The translations under genes were made by a program, and so were the position numbers. A stretch of DNA of 64,000 bases. It comes from Pseudomonas sp. B21-048. GTDB lineage: Bacteria > Pseudomonadota > Gammaproteobacteria > Pseudomonadales > Pseudomonadaceae. This document shows positions 11,004-20,597 of the stretch, one piece after another. The notes beneath the pieces were generated by a model. The model saw only the letters and a program-made list of their open reading frames with translations, was not told the DNA's origin and searched no databases. Where the stretch lies: the NCBI RefSeq assembly GCF_024748615.1, contig NZ_CP087168.1, positions 3,410,001 through 3,474,000 of the forward strand. Direction: 5' to 3'. The stretch's first letter is position 1. Every line of letters starts with the position of its first letter.

Positions 11004-11843
11004 ATGCACCCATCGATTGTTTTACCGGCCGCACTTGCGTCCCCGTTCAGACCGGGCGAAGTGGCCCTGGTCGGCGCCGGCCCCGGTGATCCACGCCTGC
11101 TGACCCTGCGTGCCTGGAGCCTGTTGATGCAGGCCGACGCCGTGGTTTATGACCGCCTGATCAGTCCCGAGCTGCTGACGTTGATCCCTCTCACCTGCGC
11201 CCGGCATTACGTCGGCAAGGCCAGCGGCTGCCACAGCCTGCCCCAGGAACAAATTAACGAACTGCTCGCCGACCTCGCCGATCAGGGGCAGCGCGTGGTC
11301 CGGCTCAAGGGTGGCGATCCGTTCATCTTCGGCCGTGGCGCTGAGGAGCTGGAGTATCTGCTGCAACGCGACATTGACTGCCAGGTAGTCCCGGGCATTA
11401 CCGCCGCTTCCGGGTGCAGCGCTTATGCGGGCATTCCGCTGACCCACCGGGACCTGGTCAACTCCTGCCGCTTCATTACCGGGCATTTGCAGCGCGATGG
11501 TGAGTTGCAATTACCCTGGAGCAGCCTCGCCGACAGCAGCCAGACCTTGGTGTTTTACATGGGGTTATCGAACCTCGGAATGATCGCCCAGCGCTTGATC
11601 GAAGCCGGAATGGCCGCCGATACACCGGCGGCGCTGATCAGCAATGGCACGCGTCCCGACCAGCACGTCGCGCGAGGCAGGCTGCACCAGCTGCCGACCT
11701 TGGCGCTGGATTGTCCACCGGGCATTCCGACGCTGACGGTGATCGGCACAGTGGTCGATCTGTTCGCCACCCAACAGCAGGAATATCCAGCGCGCTTTTA
11801 CTCCGCTCCCCTGTTGCAACGCCCCAGTAAGGTGGCGATATGA
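11004..11843 (+). CDS. nirE: NirE, uroporphyrinogen-III C-methyltransferase
   Basis: This 279-residue SAM-dependent SUMT converts uroporphyrinogen III to precorrin-2, committing it to siroheme and heme d1. Family motifs are VGAGPGDPRLLTLRA near residue 20, VRLKGGDPFIFGRG, and the VVPGITAASGCSAYAGIPLTHR block. Start ATG at 11004 was chosen for its AAGGAC ribosome site and because it gives the length I recall for P. aeruginosa NirE; two in-frame ATGs upstream are less well supported. It overlaps nirN by four bases. Confidence 0.95.
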   Translation: MHPSIVLPAALASPFRPGEVALVGAGPGDPRLLTLRAWSLLMQADAVVYDRLISPELLTLIPLTCARHYVGKASGCHSLPQEQINELLADLADQGQRVVRLKGGDPFIFGRGAEELEYLLQRDIDCQVVPGITAASGCSAYAGIPLTHRDLVNSCRFITGHLQRDGELQLPWSSLADSSQTLVFYMGLSNLGMIAQRLIEAGMAADTPAALISNGTRPDQHVARGRLHQLPTLALDCPPGIPTLTVIGTVVDLFATQQQEYPARFYSAPLLQRPSKVAI

Positions 11844-13333
11844 GGCGCATGCTGCTTGTCCCCTTGTTATGGGTCGGCGCGGCCCAGGCCGGCGCAACGG
11901 TTCCATCCTCCGACGCGGCTGCCGACCTCTACCAACAACATTGCCACAGCTGCCATGGCGCCAACCGTTTCGGCGGTACCGGGCCGGCCTTGCTGCCGGA
12001 GAGTCTGAGCCGGATCAAACCCGATGAAATCCGCAGCGTCATTCAGAACGGCCGCCCCGCGAGTCAGATGGCCGGGTATGCCAGTGTGTTCAATCCCGCG
12101 CAGATCGACGCACTGGTGGACTACCTTCAGCACCCCCCCGCCACCCCGCCCACCTGGAGTAACGACGACATTCGCGGCAGTCATTCCATTCTCGCCGATA
12201 TCAGCAAACTGCCCGACACGCCCCAGCATGGCGCCAATCCGCTGAATCTGTTTGTGGTGGTGGAAGCCGGCGACCACCACATCAACATCCTCGACGGCGA
12301 TCGTTTCGACGTGCTGGCGCGGTTTGCTTCGCACTTTGCGGTGCATGGCGGGCCAAAGTTCTCACCGGATGGACGCTTCGTCTACGTCGCCTCACGCGAT
12401 GGCTGGGTCAGCCTGTACGACTTGCACAACCTGAAGCTGATCGCCGAGGTCCGCGCCGGGCTCAATACCCGCAACCTGGCGGTGAGCAAGGATGGCCGCT
12501 GGGTGCTGGTGGGCAACTATCTGCCGGGCAATCTGGTGGTGCTCGATGCCCGTGACCTGTCGCTGGTCAAAACCATCCCGGCCATCGGCAAGGACGGCAC
12601 CGCGTCACGGGTCAGCGCGGTCTACACCGCGCCGCCACGGGACAGTTTCATCGTGGCACTCAAGGATGTGAAGGAAGTCTGGGAGTTGTCGAGCGCCGGC
12701 ACACCGGACTTTGAACCACGACGGATCCAGGCCGAGGATAGGCTGGACGACTTTTCCTTTTCACCGGACTACAAGCAACTGCTGGCCACATCGCGCAAGG
12801 CCAAGGGCGGCCAGGTGATCGACCTCGACAGTGGCAAGGTGGTCACCAACATACCGCTGCCGGGCATGCCGCACCTGGGGTCCGGGACCTACTGGAAACG
12901 CAACGGTGAGTGGGTGTTCGCCACGCCGAACATCAGCAAGGGGCTGATCTCGGTCATCGACTTCAAGACCTGGACACTGATCAAGGAAATTCCGACCCTG
13001 GGGCCGGGCTTCTTTATGCGCAGTCATGTGAATTCGCGTTATGCCTGGACCGATGTGTTCTTCGGGCCTGATAACGATGCGATCCACCTGATTGACAAGC
13101 AGACTCTGGAAATAGCCCATACCTTGCGTCCGATGCCTGGCAAGACGGCTGCCCATGTTGAGTTCACTCGGGATGGTCGCTACTTGTTGCTGAGCGTCTG
13201 GGCCAGCGATGGCGCGTTGATTGTGTATGACAGTAATACGCTTAAGGAGATCAAGCGCCTGCCGATGAACAAGCCGTCGGGTAAGTACAACGTGGGGAAC
13301 AAGATTGAGTTTGTGGAGGGGACTTCGCATTAG
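11840..13333 (+). CDS. nirN: NirN, dihydro-heme d1 dehydrogenase-type cytochrome
   Basis: This 497-residue periplasmic paralogue of NirS completes heme d1 by introducing the acrylate double bond and may help deliver the cofactor. A signal peptide (ending AAQAGA) precedes a cytochrome c domain with CHSCH at about residues 35-39. A d1-type propeller follows, ending PSGKYNVGNKIEFVEG. The four-base overlap with nirE marks the last gene of the nir operon. The 807-base repeat region after it contains no further nir gene. Confidence 0.95.
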   Translation: MRRMLLVPLLWVGAAQAGATVPSSDAAADLYQQHCHSCHGANRFGGTGPALLPESLSRIKPDEIRSVIQNGRPASQMAGYASVFNPAQIDALVDYLQHPPATPPTWSNDDIRGSHSILADISKLPDTPQHGANPLNLFVVVEAGDHHINILDGDRFDVLARFASHFAVHGGPKFSPDGRFVYVASRDGWVSLYDLHNLKLIAEVRAGLNTRNLAVSKDGRWVLVGNYLPGNLVVLDARDLSLVKTIPAIGKDGTASRVSAVYTAPPRDSFIVALKDVKEVWELSSAGTPDFEPRRIQAEDRLDDFSFSPDYKQLLATSRKAKGGQVIDLDSGKVVTNIPLPGMPHLGSGTYWKRNGEWVFATPNISKGLISVIDFKTWTLIKEIPTLGPGFFMRSHVNSRYAWTDVFFGPDNDAIHLIDKQTLEIAHTLRPMPGKTAAHVEFTRDGRYLLLSVWASDGALIVYDSNTLKEIKRLPMNKPSGKYNVGNKIEFVEGTSH

Positions 13334-13665
13334 GGTTTGGGTTTGGGTGTATATCCGTTTCTGCGGTAACGGCTGCTATTGGTTCCGCTCTTACAGCGGG
13401 TTACTTGGAAAAGCGCCAAGTAACCAAGCGCTTTTGCCCCTTTCGTTCGGTGGCTCGCTAAGGCTCGCCATGCCCTCGCTCCGGTCCTGCTTCGTGGGCC
13501 CGCCGCCATCGGCCATCCATGGCCGGGGGCGGCTAACCCGGCATCCATGCCGGGTTGCCCACTGCGCAGAACCTCCTCTCGGCCTCTCGAGGGGGCGTGC
13601 ACCGCAAAAGCCGCGCGAGGCGGCCTACCGGCCGGCCTGCTTCCTCAACACCTGCGCGTACACCT

Positions 13666-13800
13666 GATCGTTCCCACGCTCCGCGTGGGAATGCATCCCG
13701 TGACGCTCCGCGTCACCAGTGCGCAGGACTCAAGTCTTGCGTCGGGAGCGGAACGCGGAGCGTCCCCGGCGGCATTCCCACGCGGAGTGTGGGAACGATC
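13666..13800. repeat. REPIN, first of three copies
   Basis: GATCGTTCCCACGCTCCGCG starts the left arm and its near-perfect reverse complement ends the element. Inner GACGCTCCGCGTC-type palindromes lie inside. Related copies with the same outer arms occur at 37296-37407 and 53959-54065. Confidence 0.85.
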
Positions 13801-13827
13801 AGTGTGGGAACGGCTCCTGTTGCTTTG

Positions 13828-13857
13828 CTTTGGCTTTGGCTTTGGCTTTGGCTTTTG
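13828..13857. repeat. Hexamer tandem repeat (TTTGGC)n
   Basis: About five near-perfect copies of the six-base unit TTTGGC lie between the REPIN and the right arm of the long inverted repeat. A shorter GGTTTG run occurs at 13333-13346 near the left arm. No function is apparent. Confidence 0.7.
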
Positions 13858-14140
13858 ATTTTGATCTTGACCTGCCCCGTCGGAAGGCCGAACGCAGGTT
13901 CTGCGCAGTGGGTACCGCGGCAAGGATGCCGCGGTAGCCGCCCCCGGCCATGGATGGCCGATGGCGGCGGGCCCACGGAGCAGGACCGGAGTGAGGGTAC
14001 CCTGAGCCTAGGCGAAGGGCCGTACGTCAGGGGCGAAAGCGTTTTGGTTACTTTGGCGCTTTTCCAAAGTGACCCGCCGTAAGGGCGGAACCCTAAGCAG
14101 CCGTTACCGCAGAAACGGATATGTACGCCGAGCTCACCCA

Positions 14141-14887
14141 TCACCCCAAGGTATAACCGTTATCAACCTTCCAATCCTGCCCATAGACACCCCGGGCGCC
14201 TTGGGACAGTTGAAAAATAATCACATTGGCCACCGCCGACGCATCAAGGAAATGACCAGGCAGCAGACGCTTGCCAAGGGTATCAGCGACGTCATCGAGT
14301 TCCCCATCGCTCAACCCCAGGTTGTCCCACATCGCGGTCGCGGTCGGCCCCGGGGAAACCAGATTGATGCGCACGTCATAACGCGCGAATTCCACCGCCA
14401 ATGTGCGCGCCTGCGCCGCCAGCGCGGCCTTGCTGGCGATGCAGGCAGCCAGACCGGGAAAGCTCGAACCGGTCAGGAAGCTACCGACAAACACCACCGA
14501 AGCTGGATTCGCCAACTCCCCGCGCAACACCGCCAAGGTATTCAGCGCCCCGGCACCGTTGACCGCCCATTGGCGCTGGAAGGCCGGCATGTCCAGGCTG
14601 TCGGCCATTTCGGCAATACCCGCGTTGGGCACCAGATAATCCACCCGCCCAAGTGCCGCCGCCCGCCGGGCCAGCCCTTGCAAGTCTTCCTCGCACGTGA
14701 CGTCCCCGGCACACCATTGCAGCCGTTCGCCGTAAATCTGTTGCAAGGTCGGCAAATCACCGACAGTACGTGACATCGCCAGCACCTTGACCCCGCGCGG
14801 CAACAGCGCGGCGCACAACGCCAGGCCAATCCCGGAGCTGGCACCGGTGATCACCGCCAGACGATCCTGAAACTCGGTTTGCATCAT
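14141..14887 (-). CDS. Short-chain dehydrogenase/reductase-like protein with Cys in place of the catalytic Tyr
   Basis: This protein of about 248 residues has an intact Rossmann nucleotide-binding motif TGASSGIG near residue 15 and a variant PNAG (usually NNAG). The catalytic Ser is present in VFVGSF, but the YxxxK motif reads CIASK, so the Tyr is replaced by Cys with Lys kept. The C-terminal ARGVYGQDWKVDNGYTLG end is typical of SDRs. The start has a good AGGAGAAC ribosome site (the adjacent ATG at 14884 is also possible). It lies alone between the nir and nos operons behind an FNR-like half-perfect box, so a denitrification link is inferred; substrate and reaction are unknown. Confidence 0.8.
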   Translation of the reverse strand: MMQTEFQDRLAVITGASSGIGLALCAALLPRGVKVLAMSRTVGDLPTLQQIYGERLQWCAGDVTCEEDLQGLARRAAALGRVDYLVPNAGIAEMADSLDMPAFQRQWAVNGAGALNTLAVLRGELANPASVVFVGSFLTGSSFPGLAACIASKAALAAQARTLAVEFARYDVRINLVSPGPTATAMWDNLGLSDGELDDVADTLGKRLLPGHFLDASAVANVIIFQLSQGARGVYGQDWKVDNGYTLG

Positions 14888-14965
14888 GTTCTCCTGGGCA
14901 TCGTTAATGCCAAGCACTGGGGACGTTGTGAGCCCCTATCTTTGAACAGACGCAAAAATACCGAC

Positions 14966-14979
14966 TTGACGGCGATCAC
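14966..14979 (-). promoter_or_regulatory. Imperfect FNR/DNR-like box upstream of the SDR gene
   Basis: TTGACGGCGATCAC matches TTGAC-N4-ATCA with the last base differing from the consensus. It lies about 80 bases upstream of the SDR start and 20 bases before the nosL stop region ends. Five near-consensus boxes elsewhere in the block make it a plausible weak member of the same regulon. Confidence 0.45.
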
Positions 14980-14999
14980 TTTTCTCGATGGCTCGCCGA

Positions 15000-15527
15000 T
15001 CAATGAGTCGAGTGCGACATCGCTGGCTGCTGCTGAAGTACCGCCTGATCGATCTCGCTGAACCGCAGCACACGACCACCCTGGTCGGCGGCCAGTTGTT
15101 CCGCAGCCTGCTGGCTGGAGAAGGACGCCAACACCACACCCATGGCGCCTTTGAGCTGGGTGCCGACCACGTAAAACGCATTTTTGGCTTCGATCAGATG
15201 AGAATCATTGGGTGCGTTCCACGGACTGCGGCCCATGTCGTGGACATACAACCGGGCCTCGCCATGATGATTTTCCGGTTGCAGCCACCAACCGATCATC
15301 TCCGCCGTGGAGCAGAATTTCTTGATGCCGCTGCGCTCGACCACTTCGCCCTTGGGCCCGGGAAAGCCGTCGATGATCATGCCGCAAACATGGCATTCAT
15401 CACTGGGGTGAAAGGCAGTGGGGGCGTCGCTGTAGGTGGCTTGCACCGGTTTGTCACAGGCCGCCAGCAGCAGACAGACCATCAGGCCCGCCACGGCGCG
15501 GACCGTCGTCGAATACAGATTACTCAT
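15000..15527 (-). CDS. nosL: NosL, copper chaperone lipoprotein for nitrous oxide reductase
   Basis: This protein of about 175 residues has a lipoprotein signal ending in the lipobox LLAAC. NosL delivers Cu(I) to NosZ with the NosDFY transporter. The conserved metal-binding block HPSDECHVCGMII supplies Cys and Met ligands, and the C-terminal half has the usual VVGTQLKGAMG pattern. The start MSNLY follows GGAGCATCTGACG; an earlier in-frame ATG lacks a ribosome site. It is the last gene of the nos operon, separated from nosY by 31 bases. Confidence 0.94.
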   Translation of the reverse strand: MSNLYSTTVRAVAGLMVCLLLAACDKPVQATYSDAPTAFHPSDECHVCGMIIDGFPGPKGEVVERSGIKKFCSTAEMIGWWLQPENHHGEARLYVHDMGRSPWNAPNDSHLIEAKNAFYVVGTQLKGAMGVVLASFSSQQAAEQLAADQGGRVLRFSEIDQAVLQQQPAMSHSTH

Positions 15528-15558
15528 CGTCAGATGCTCCAAAAACCAAGGTATGAAT

Positions 15559-16389
15559 TCATGTCGCCCGTCGACGGAACAGCAACCAGGCCACGCCCAA
15601 AGGCACAGCCACCCACAGCAACAGGCACAACCAGAGCATCGAGCCCGGCACAGGCAAATCGCTGCCCAGCGTCAGTACGCCAGCGCTGCCAGCGCCGGGC
15701 TCGAACCCGGAAAGATTGATCAGGCGATAGACGTCGGCGGGGTTGAGCAACAGCAACCAGGGCAGCACCTTCGGGTTGAACTGCCCTTCGCTCAGCACCA
15801 GCAGTGCCAACAGCGCCAGGTCGAACACCAGCACGAAAAAGAACCACACCCCCAGCGCCAGCCCGGCGGCGGTGGATTTCTCGGCAGACACACTGCTCAG
15901 CACATAGGCCAGCCCAAGAAAGCCCCAGCCCAGTAACGTCGACGACAGCATGAATCGTCCAAACGCCCAGAGCAGCAGGTTCAGTTCGACGTCCTCCACC
16001 AGCACCGCAATCGCGAGCATCGCGCAGCCGAAACCGATAAGGGTCGCCAGCGCCAGGATCAATCCGTGGCCGACGAACTTGCCGAGCAGGATGTGCCCAC
16101 GCCCCAGCGGATAGGTCAGCAACAGCAGCAACGTGCCGCTTTCGTCTTCGCCGACGATGGCGTCATAGGCCAGCAGCAAGGCAATCAGCGGCATCAGAAA
16201 TGTCGCCAGGCTGGCCAGGCTGGCGATGGTCGCGGGCACCGAGGTGAAGCCCAATTGCCCGGAAGCCGCCGCCCCCAACCAGGCGATGCCGGTCGCCAAC
16301 ACTGCGAACAGCAGGCTGATTGCCAACAACCAGCGGTTGCGCAAACCGTCATTGAATTCCTTGCGGGCCATGTTCCAGATCGGGTTCAT
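15559..16389 (-). CDS. nosY: NosY, ABC transporter permease for NosZ maturation
   Basis: This 276-residue ABC-2 type permease has about six transmembrane segments and begins [20 protein letters not shown], the common start of NosY proteins. It forms the membrane part of NosDFY, which uses ATP hydrolysis to support copper-site (CuZ) assembly in NosZ. The start overlaps the nosF stop by four bases and follows GGAGAG. Confidence 0.95.
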   Translation of the reverse strand: MNPIWNMARKEFNDGLRNRWLLAISLLFAVLATGIAWLGAAASGQLGFTSVPATIASLASLATFLMPLIALLLAYDAIVGEDESGTLLLLLTYPLGRGHILLGKFVGHGLILALATLIGFGCAMLAIAVLVEDVELNLLLWAFGRFMLSSTLLGWGFLGLAYVLSSVSAEKSTAAGLALGVWFFFVLVFDLALLALLVLSEGQFNPKVLPWLLLLNPADVYRLINLSGFEPGAGSAGVLTLGSDLPVPGSMLWLCLLLWVAVPLGVAWLLFRRRAT

Positions 16390-17309
16390 ACGGTCTCTCC
16401 ACTGGGGGTCGCGCCGGCCCGGCCCATGTAATAGCGGTAGATGTCCTCCAGGGACGGTGGATCGATTTCCACGTCGGCCGGCTCGTGTTCATTGAGCAAT
16501 TGGCGCAACAGGTCCAATTTGTTGCCATTGAGCGCCGCCACTTCAAGGCCCTCCACGCCCCAGCGCTGGGTGACGTGCCCGGCGTTGTTCCAGGATTGCT
16601 GCAAAGGCCCGGCGTGCTTGAGCCCGTTGGCGCGAATCAGCGTCGGCAACCCGGCGTCCTCGCGCAATCTGCGCAGACTGCCTAGGGCCAGCAGGCGCCC
16701 CTGGGTCAGAATCGCGGCACGGTTGATATGCGCTTCGACCCCCGGCAATACGTGGGAGCAGAGAATGATGCTGGTGCCCTGGCTGCGCAGCCGGTCGAGT
16801 AACCGATACAGGTCTTGAGTGGCGATCGGATCGAGGCCGACGGTCGGCTCGTCGAGCAGCAATAAACGCGGCTCGCCGAGCAAGGCTTGCGCCAGTCCCA
16901 AGCGTTGGCGCATGCCTTTGGAATAGGTCTTGACCCGTCGATGCGCCGCGCCCGCCAGGCCAACTTCCTCCAGCAGCACATCCACCTGCGCGGGCGCTGC
17001 GCCTTTGAGTCGGGCGAAATGACGCAAGGTCTCCTGGCCGCTCATCTGCGGATAGAAGGTCACGTTCTCCGGCAAATAACCCAGCAAACGCCGAACCTGC
17101 GGATCACTGGGCGTACGACCGAACACCCGGACCTGCCCTTCACTGGCTTGAAGCAGGCCGAGCACCAGTTTCATGCTAGTGGTCTTGCCCGCGCCGTTGT
17201 GCCCGAACAAGCCCAGCACTTCGCCTTCGCCCAGGCTCAGGTTCAATTGATGCAACACGGTGGTGTACCCATAGCGCTGGCTGACGCCTTCCATGTCGAT
17301 GACGTTCAT
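16386..17309 (-). CDS. nosF: NosF, ABC transporter ATPase for NosZ maturation
   Basis: This 307-residue ATP-binding subunit has Walker [11 protein letters not shown], signature [13 protein letters not shown] and Walker [16 protein letters not shown]-terminal extension of about 80 residues is typical of NosF. The start [15 protein letters not shown] lies four bases inside the end of nosD and is preceded by GGAGCCCACC. A longer in-frame extension runs inside nosD and is rejected. It partners with NosY and the periplasmic NosD. Confidence 0.95.
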   Translation of the reverse strand: MNVIDMEGVSQRYGYTTVLHQLNLSLGEGEVLGLFGHNGAGKTTSMKLVLGLLQASEGQVRVFGRTPSDPQVRRLLGYLPENVTFYPQMSGQETLRHFARLKGAAPAQVDVLLEEVGLAGAAHRRVKTYSKGMRQRLGLAQALLGEPRLLLLDEPTVGLDPIATQDLYRLLDRLRSQGTSIILCSHVLPGVEAHINRAAILTQGRLLALGSLRRLREDAGLPTLIRANGLKHAGPLQQSWNNAGHVTQRWGVEGLEVAALNGNKLDLLRQLLNEHEPADVEIDPPSLEDIYRYYMGRAGATPSGETV

Positions 17310-18595
17310 GCGGTGGGCTCCTGGGTCAGGGGTCGTGTGGTGGGATTCATCAGCGGATGGCTGTCCAGGACGCCCGGCGATTTCATCACCGGAAACGCCC
17401 GTTGCACCCAGCGCAGCAATTCGATGCCGGGGCTGTTCATCAACAGCCGCACTTGCGGGTACAGCCACAGCAAGCGGTCGACGTTGTCGTTGGGTTCGTA
17501 GGCGATATCGCCCAGGCCATCGTTGTTGCGATCCCAGCCCAGGTAATCACTCCAGTAATTACCCCGGCCATCCGCCGACCATTCCTGCAAGCGGGTGGCG
17601 ACGTATTTGACCTGCCGTTGGTTGCCGACAAAGGCGTTGTCGGCGATGCGGTTGTCTTCAGAGCCGGCGGTGAGGTGAATGCCCACGGCGCTGTGCTCGA
17701 AGTGGTTGTGTTCGATGCTGTTGAACAGCGAGTTGTAAATGAACAACGCCTTGCCTTCGGCGCCGCTGATCATGCTGTCGCCAGTCGAGCCGTCGCGCAC
17801 GTCCGTGACGAAATTGTCGCGCAAGGTTGAATAGGTGATGTAGTTCATCAGGATGCCGTAGTTCTGATCCTGCTCGGAGCGGTTGCCGATCACCGTGAGC
17901 TTGCGGCTTTGCATCAAGGCATAGCCGGTGCGGGTGCGGCGGGTGGTGTTGCCGATCAGCCGGTTGTCGTTGGCGAACATGTAATGCACGCCGTAACGCA
18001 GGTCTTCCAGGGTATTGCCCTGCAGCAGGTTGCCGTTGGAGGTGTCGATGTAGATACCATCGCGGGTATCGCGCACCTGGTTGCCGATGACCTTGGCGCC
18101 ATGCACCGCATACAGATGAATACCGTTACCGCGATCCTGGGAGCGCAGCGATGGATCCCCCTGGATGCGGTTGTCGATCAGGCTCGCATCCTGCGTCCCG
18201 TCGACCCAGATACCGAAACCCTGGCCCTGCAGGCGATTGCCTTTGATCACTGCGCCACGGGCCTTGGGCTGGAGGAACACCGCGGCATTCATGGCGGTAA
18301 GGTCGTGCCCCCAATCCAGAAAGGTACAGCCCTCGATCCGGACATCGGGCGCGCTGACGATCACCCCATTCCCCTGCCCTTGCGCCTGAAACACCGCGCC
18401 GGGCTCGCAAACAATCTGCATCGGTTGATCGACGCTGAACGAGCCATGGTACTCGCCCGCCGGCAGGTGCCAGCGTTGGTCAGCGTCAACCCGCAACGGC
18501 AACGTGGTGATGGGTTGCACCGCCAGCGCGCTGCCGGACATCAGCAGGAGCGCAAACACGATTACCTTGATCGGATTGCGCTTGATATTGGTCAT
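17306..18595 (-). CDS. nosD: NosD, periplasmic copper-site assembly protein
   Basis: This 429-residue periplasmic protein has a signal peptide ending near GSALAVQ, followed by a right-handed beta-helix (CASH/NosD repeats). The repeats are visible as recurrent IxxNxI/VIGNRxx units such as [20 protein letters not shown]. NosD binds NosFY and mediates copper delivery to the CuZ site of NosZ. The start follows AGGAGCGGACCG. The gene lies 27 bases after nosZ and overlaps nosF. Confidence 0.96.
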   Translation of the reverse strand: MTNIKRNPIKVIVFALLLMSGSALAVQPITTLPLRVDADQRWHLPAGEYHGSFSVDQPMQIVCEPGAVFQAQGQGNGVIVSAPDVRIEGCTFLDWGHDLTAMNAAVFLQPKARGAVIKGNRLQGQGFGIWVDGTQDASLIDNRIQGDPSLRSQDRGNGIHLYAVHGAKVIGNQVRDTRDGIYIDTSNGNLLQGNTLEDLRYGVHYMFANDNRLIGNTTRRTRTGYALMQSRKLTVIGNRSEQDQNYGILMNYITYSTLRDNFVTDVRDGSTGDSMISGAEGKALFIYNSLFNSIEHNHFEHSAVGIHLTAGSEDNRIADNAFVGNQRQVKYVATRLQEWSADGRGNYWSDYLGWDRNNDGLGDIAYEPNDNVDRLLWLYPQVRLLMNSPGIELLRWVQRAFPVMKSPGVLDSHPLMNPTTRPLTQEPTA

Positions 18596-18622
18596 CGGTC
18601 CGCTCCTGTCGAATGCCAACTG

Positions 18623-20542
18623 TCAGGCTCGCTCGACTTTCATGCGACCGACCATTTCCATGTGCAGCGCATGGCAAAACCAGCTGCAGTAGTACCAATG
18701 CAAGCCGGCCTTGTCGGCGGTAAAGGTGATGGACGAGGTTTGCTGCGGGCTGATCTCCATGCTGGCGCCATGATTGGTCATGACGAAACCATGGGTCACG
18801 TCTTCAATCTGGTCGATGTTGGTGATGATCACGGTGACCTCGTTGCCCTGCTTGACGGTGAACTCGGTCAGACCATAGGCCGGCGCCATGGAGGTCATGT
18901 AGACCCGCACATGATTGCCGTCGCGGATGACCTTGTTGTCGGTCTCCAGGTTGATCCCGTCTTTCTTGGCCAGCTCCACGGTGGCGGCGAAGAATGGGTC
19001 GTTGCGGTTCCAGATCTTTTGGGTCTTGATCTGATCCCGGCGCGCCAGGATGCAATCGTGAGGTTCGGCAAACGCAGGGCCGTCATGCACCAGCTTCATC
19101 TCTTCGCCGGAAATATCGATCAACTGGTCATTTTCCGGGTGCAGCGGCCCGGTCGGCAGGAAGCGGTCCTTGGAGAATTTGCACAACACCACCAGCCACT
19201 TGCCATCCGCTTCACTGGTTTCGGTCAGCGAGGCGTGGTTATGGCCAGGCTGGTACTGCACGTCGAGCTTTTGCTTGATGTAATTGACCTTCTCGCCCTT
19301 GTAGGCACGTATCGCTTCCTCCATGTTCCACTTCACCACCTGACTGTCGATAAACAGCGTGGTGTAAGCGTTGCCGCGACCGTCGAAGGTGGTGTGCAGA
19401 GGCCCCAGGCCCAGTTCCGGCTCGGCGACGATGACCTCGCGCGGGTCCTTGAATTTATCGGCGAACAAGTCGTCCAGCCGGTCGATGGCAATCATCGATA
19501 CCGTTGGCGACAGCTTGCCGTTGGCAATGAAGTACTTGCCATCGGATGAGGTGTTGAGGCCGTGGGGGTTCTTCGGCACCGGGATGTAGCGAGTGAACTC
19601 GGAGTCCTTGCCCTCGGTTTTACGACCGTCGACCACCGGCACTTTCGAGTCTTCCAGGGTAATGAACTTGCCGGCCTTGATCGCGGCCTCGATGCGCGGG
19701 ATGTTGAACACCACGACCCAGTCGCGCTCGTTGCGCATCATGCCGCCAAGGTCGTAAGCCTTCTCCGAGTTGTAGCAGGTGGACGCGGCGTACTTGCCGG
19801 TGTAATCGGCGTCGGAGTTGTCCAGGTTGCCGTCGACGATCACCTGGAAGGCCATCTCCATTTTCTCGGCATCGATGGCGTTGAACATGGTGAAGCTGTT
19901 CTTGTCTTGCAGATCGAACGTGCGGCCGTCATTGGGGTGCGGAATGACGAACTCAGCATTGGCGAACACGTACTTGGTGTAGGGCACTTTTTGCAGACGC
20001 AGGCCGTGAATGGCCTGCACGTTCGGCACGGTGAGGATCTTGTCGCATTTCATGATGTCCAGGCGGATGCGCGCGACCCGTGAGTTGGCCTTGTCGTTGA
20101 TGAACAGGTACTTGCCGTCGTACTTGCCGTCTTTCATGGAGATATGCGGGTGATGGCAATCGCCGTTCTGGAACTTTGCACTGTCGCCCAGAATCCGTTT
20201 GCTTTCGTTGGTCAGGCCCCAGCCGGTGGCCGAGTCGACGTTGAACACCGGAATACGCATCAGCTCACGCATCGACGGCACACCCAGCACCCGCACTTCG
20301 CCCTGATGACCACCGCTCCAGAAGCCGTAGTATTCGTCCAGCTCACCGGGGCCGACATGGATTTTCGCCTGCGCATCCTTGACCGCGGCCGCCCAGGACT
20401 CACGACTGAACACCGCACCGCCCAGTGTCGCGGCCCCCGCCAGTACCGCACCGGTGATGGCGCTGCTGCCCAGAAAACCGCGACGGCTGAGTCCGGTCTG
20501 TTCTTCTTCCGGCACCGGTTTTGTGGATTCTGTATCAGTCAT
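18623..20542 (-). CDS. nosZ: Nitrous oxide reductase (NosZ, clade I)
   Basis: This 639-residue periplasmic homodimeric enzyme reduces N2O to N2. A Tat signal with SRRGFLG (Arg20-Arg21) marks it as the clade I, Tat-exported form. A seven-bladed propeller carries the CuZ histidines. A C-terminal cupredoxin domain has the CuA ligands in CSWFCHALHMEM: Cys619, Cys623, His627 and Met630. The start follows AAGGAGTACGCAAT; an earlier in-frame start is not supported. It lies 55 bases after nosR. Confidence 0.98.
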   Translation of the reverse strand: MTDTESTKPVPEEEQTGLSRRGFLGSSAITGAVLAGAATLGGAVFSRESWAAAVKDAQAKIHVGPGELDEYYGFWSGGHQGEVRVLGVPSMRELMRIPVFNVDSATGWGLTNESKRILGDSAKFQNGDCHHPHISMKDGKYDGKYLFINDKANSRVARIRLDIMKCDKILTVPNVQAIHGLRLQKVPYTKYVFANAEFVIPHPNDGRTFDLQDKNSFTMFNAIDAEKMEMAFQVIVDGNLDNSDADYTGKYAASTCYNSEKAYDLGGMMRNERDWVVVFNIPRIEAAIKAGKFITLEDSKVPVVDGRKTEGKDSEFTRYIPVPKNPHGLNTSSDGKYFIANGKLSPTVSMIAIDRLDDLFADKFKDPREVIVAEPELGLGPLHTTFDGRGNAYTTLFIDSQVVKWNMEEAIRAYKGEKVNYIKQKLDVQYQPGHNHASLTETSEADGKWLVVLCKFSKDRFLPTGPLHPENDQLIDISGEEMKLVHDGPAFAEPHDCILARRDQIKTQKIWNRNDPFFAATVELAKKDGINLETDNKVIRDGNHVRVYMTSMAPAYGLTEFTVKQGNEVTVIITNIDQIEDVTHGFVMTNHGASMEISPQQTSSITFTADKAGLHWYYCSWFCHALHMEMVGRMKVERA

Positions 20543-20597
20543 ATTGCGTACTCCTTGAAGGGATAAAACGGTCACTGCGCACATGCGCTCGCAAGCT

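Larger units (their letters stand above)
13334..14140. repeat. Gene-free repeat block between nirN and the SDR gene: long imperfect inverted repeat
   Basis: The left arm at about 13347-13574 and the right arm at about 13896-14126 are reverse complements with some mismatches. Shared blocks include ATATCCGTTTCTGCGGTAAC (left) with its complement at the right end, and GGCCATCCATGGCCGGGGGC in the centre of each arm. Each arm also holds its own short palindromes. A REPIN and a hexamer repeat lie between the arms. Several long reading frames cross the block on both strands but mirror each other through the repeat and look spurious. Such elements are dispersed in fluorescent Pseudomonas genomes, from memory. 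Confidence 0.8.

Noticed and set aside
13305..14773. Several 90-175-residue frames across the repeat block after nirN
   Set aside because: Their sequences mirror each other through the inverted repeat and are repeat translations such as PPSAIHGRGRL; they are likely spurious annotations.
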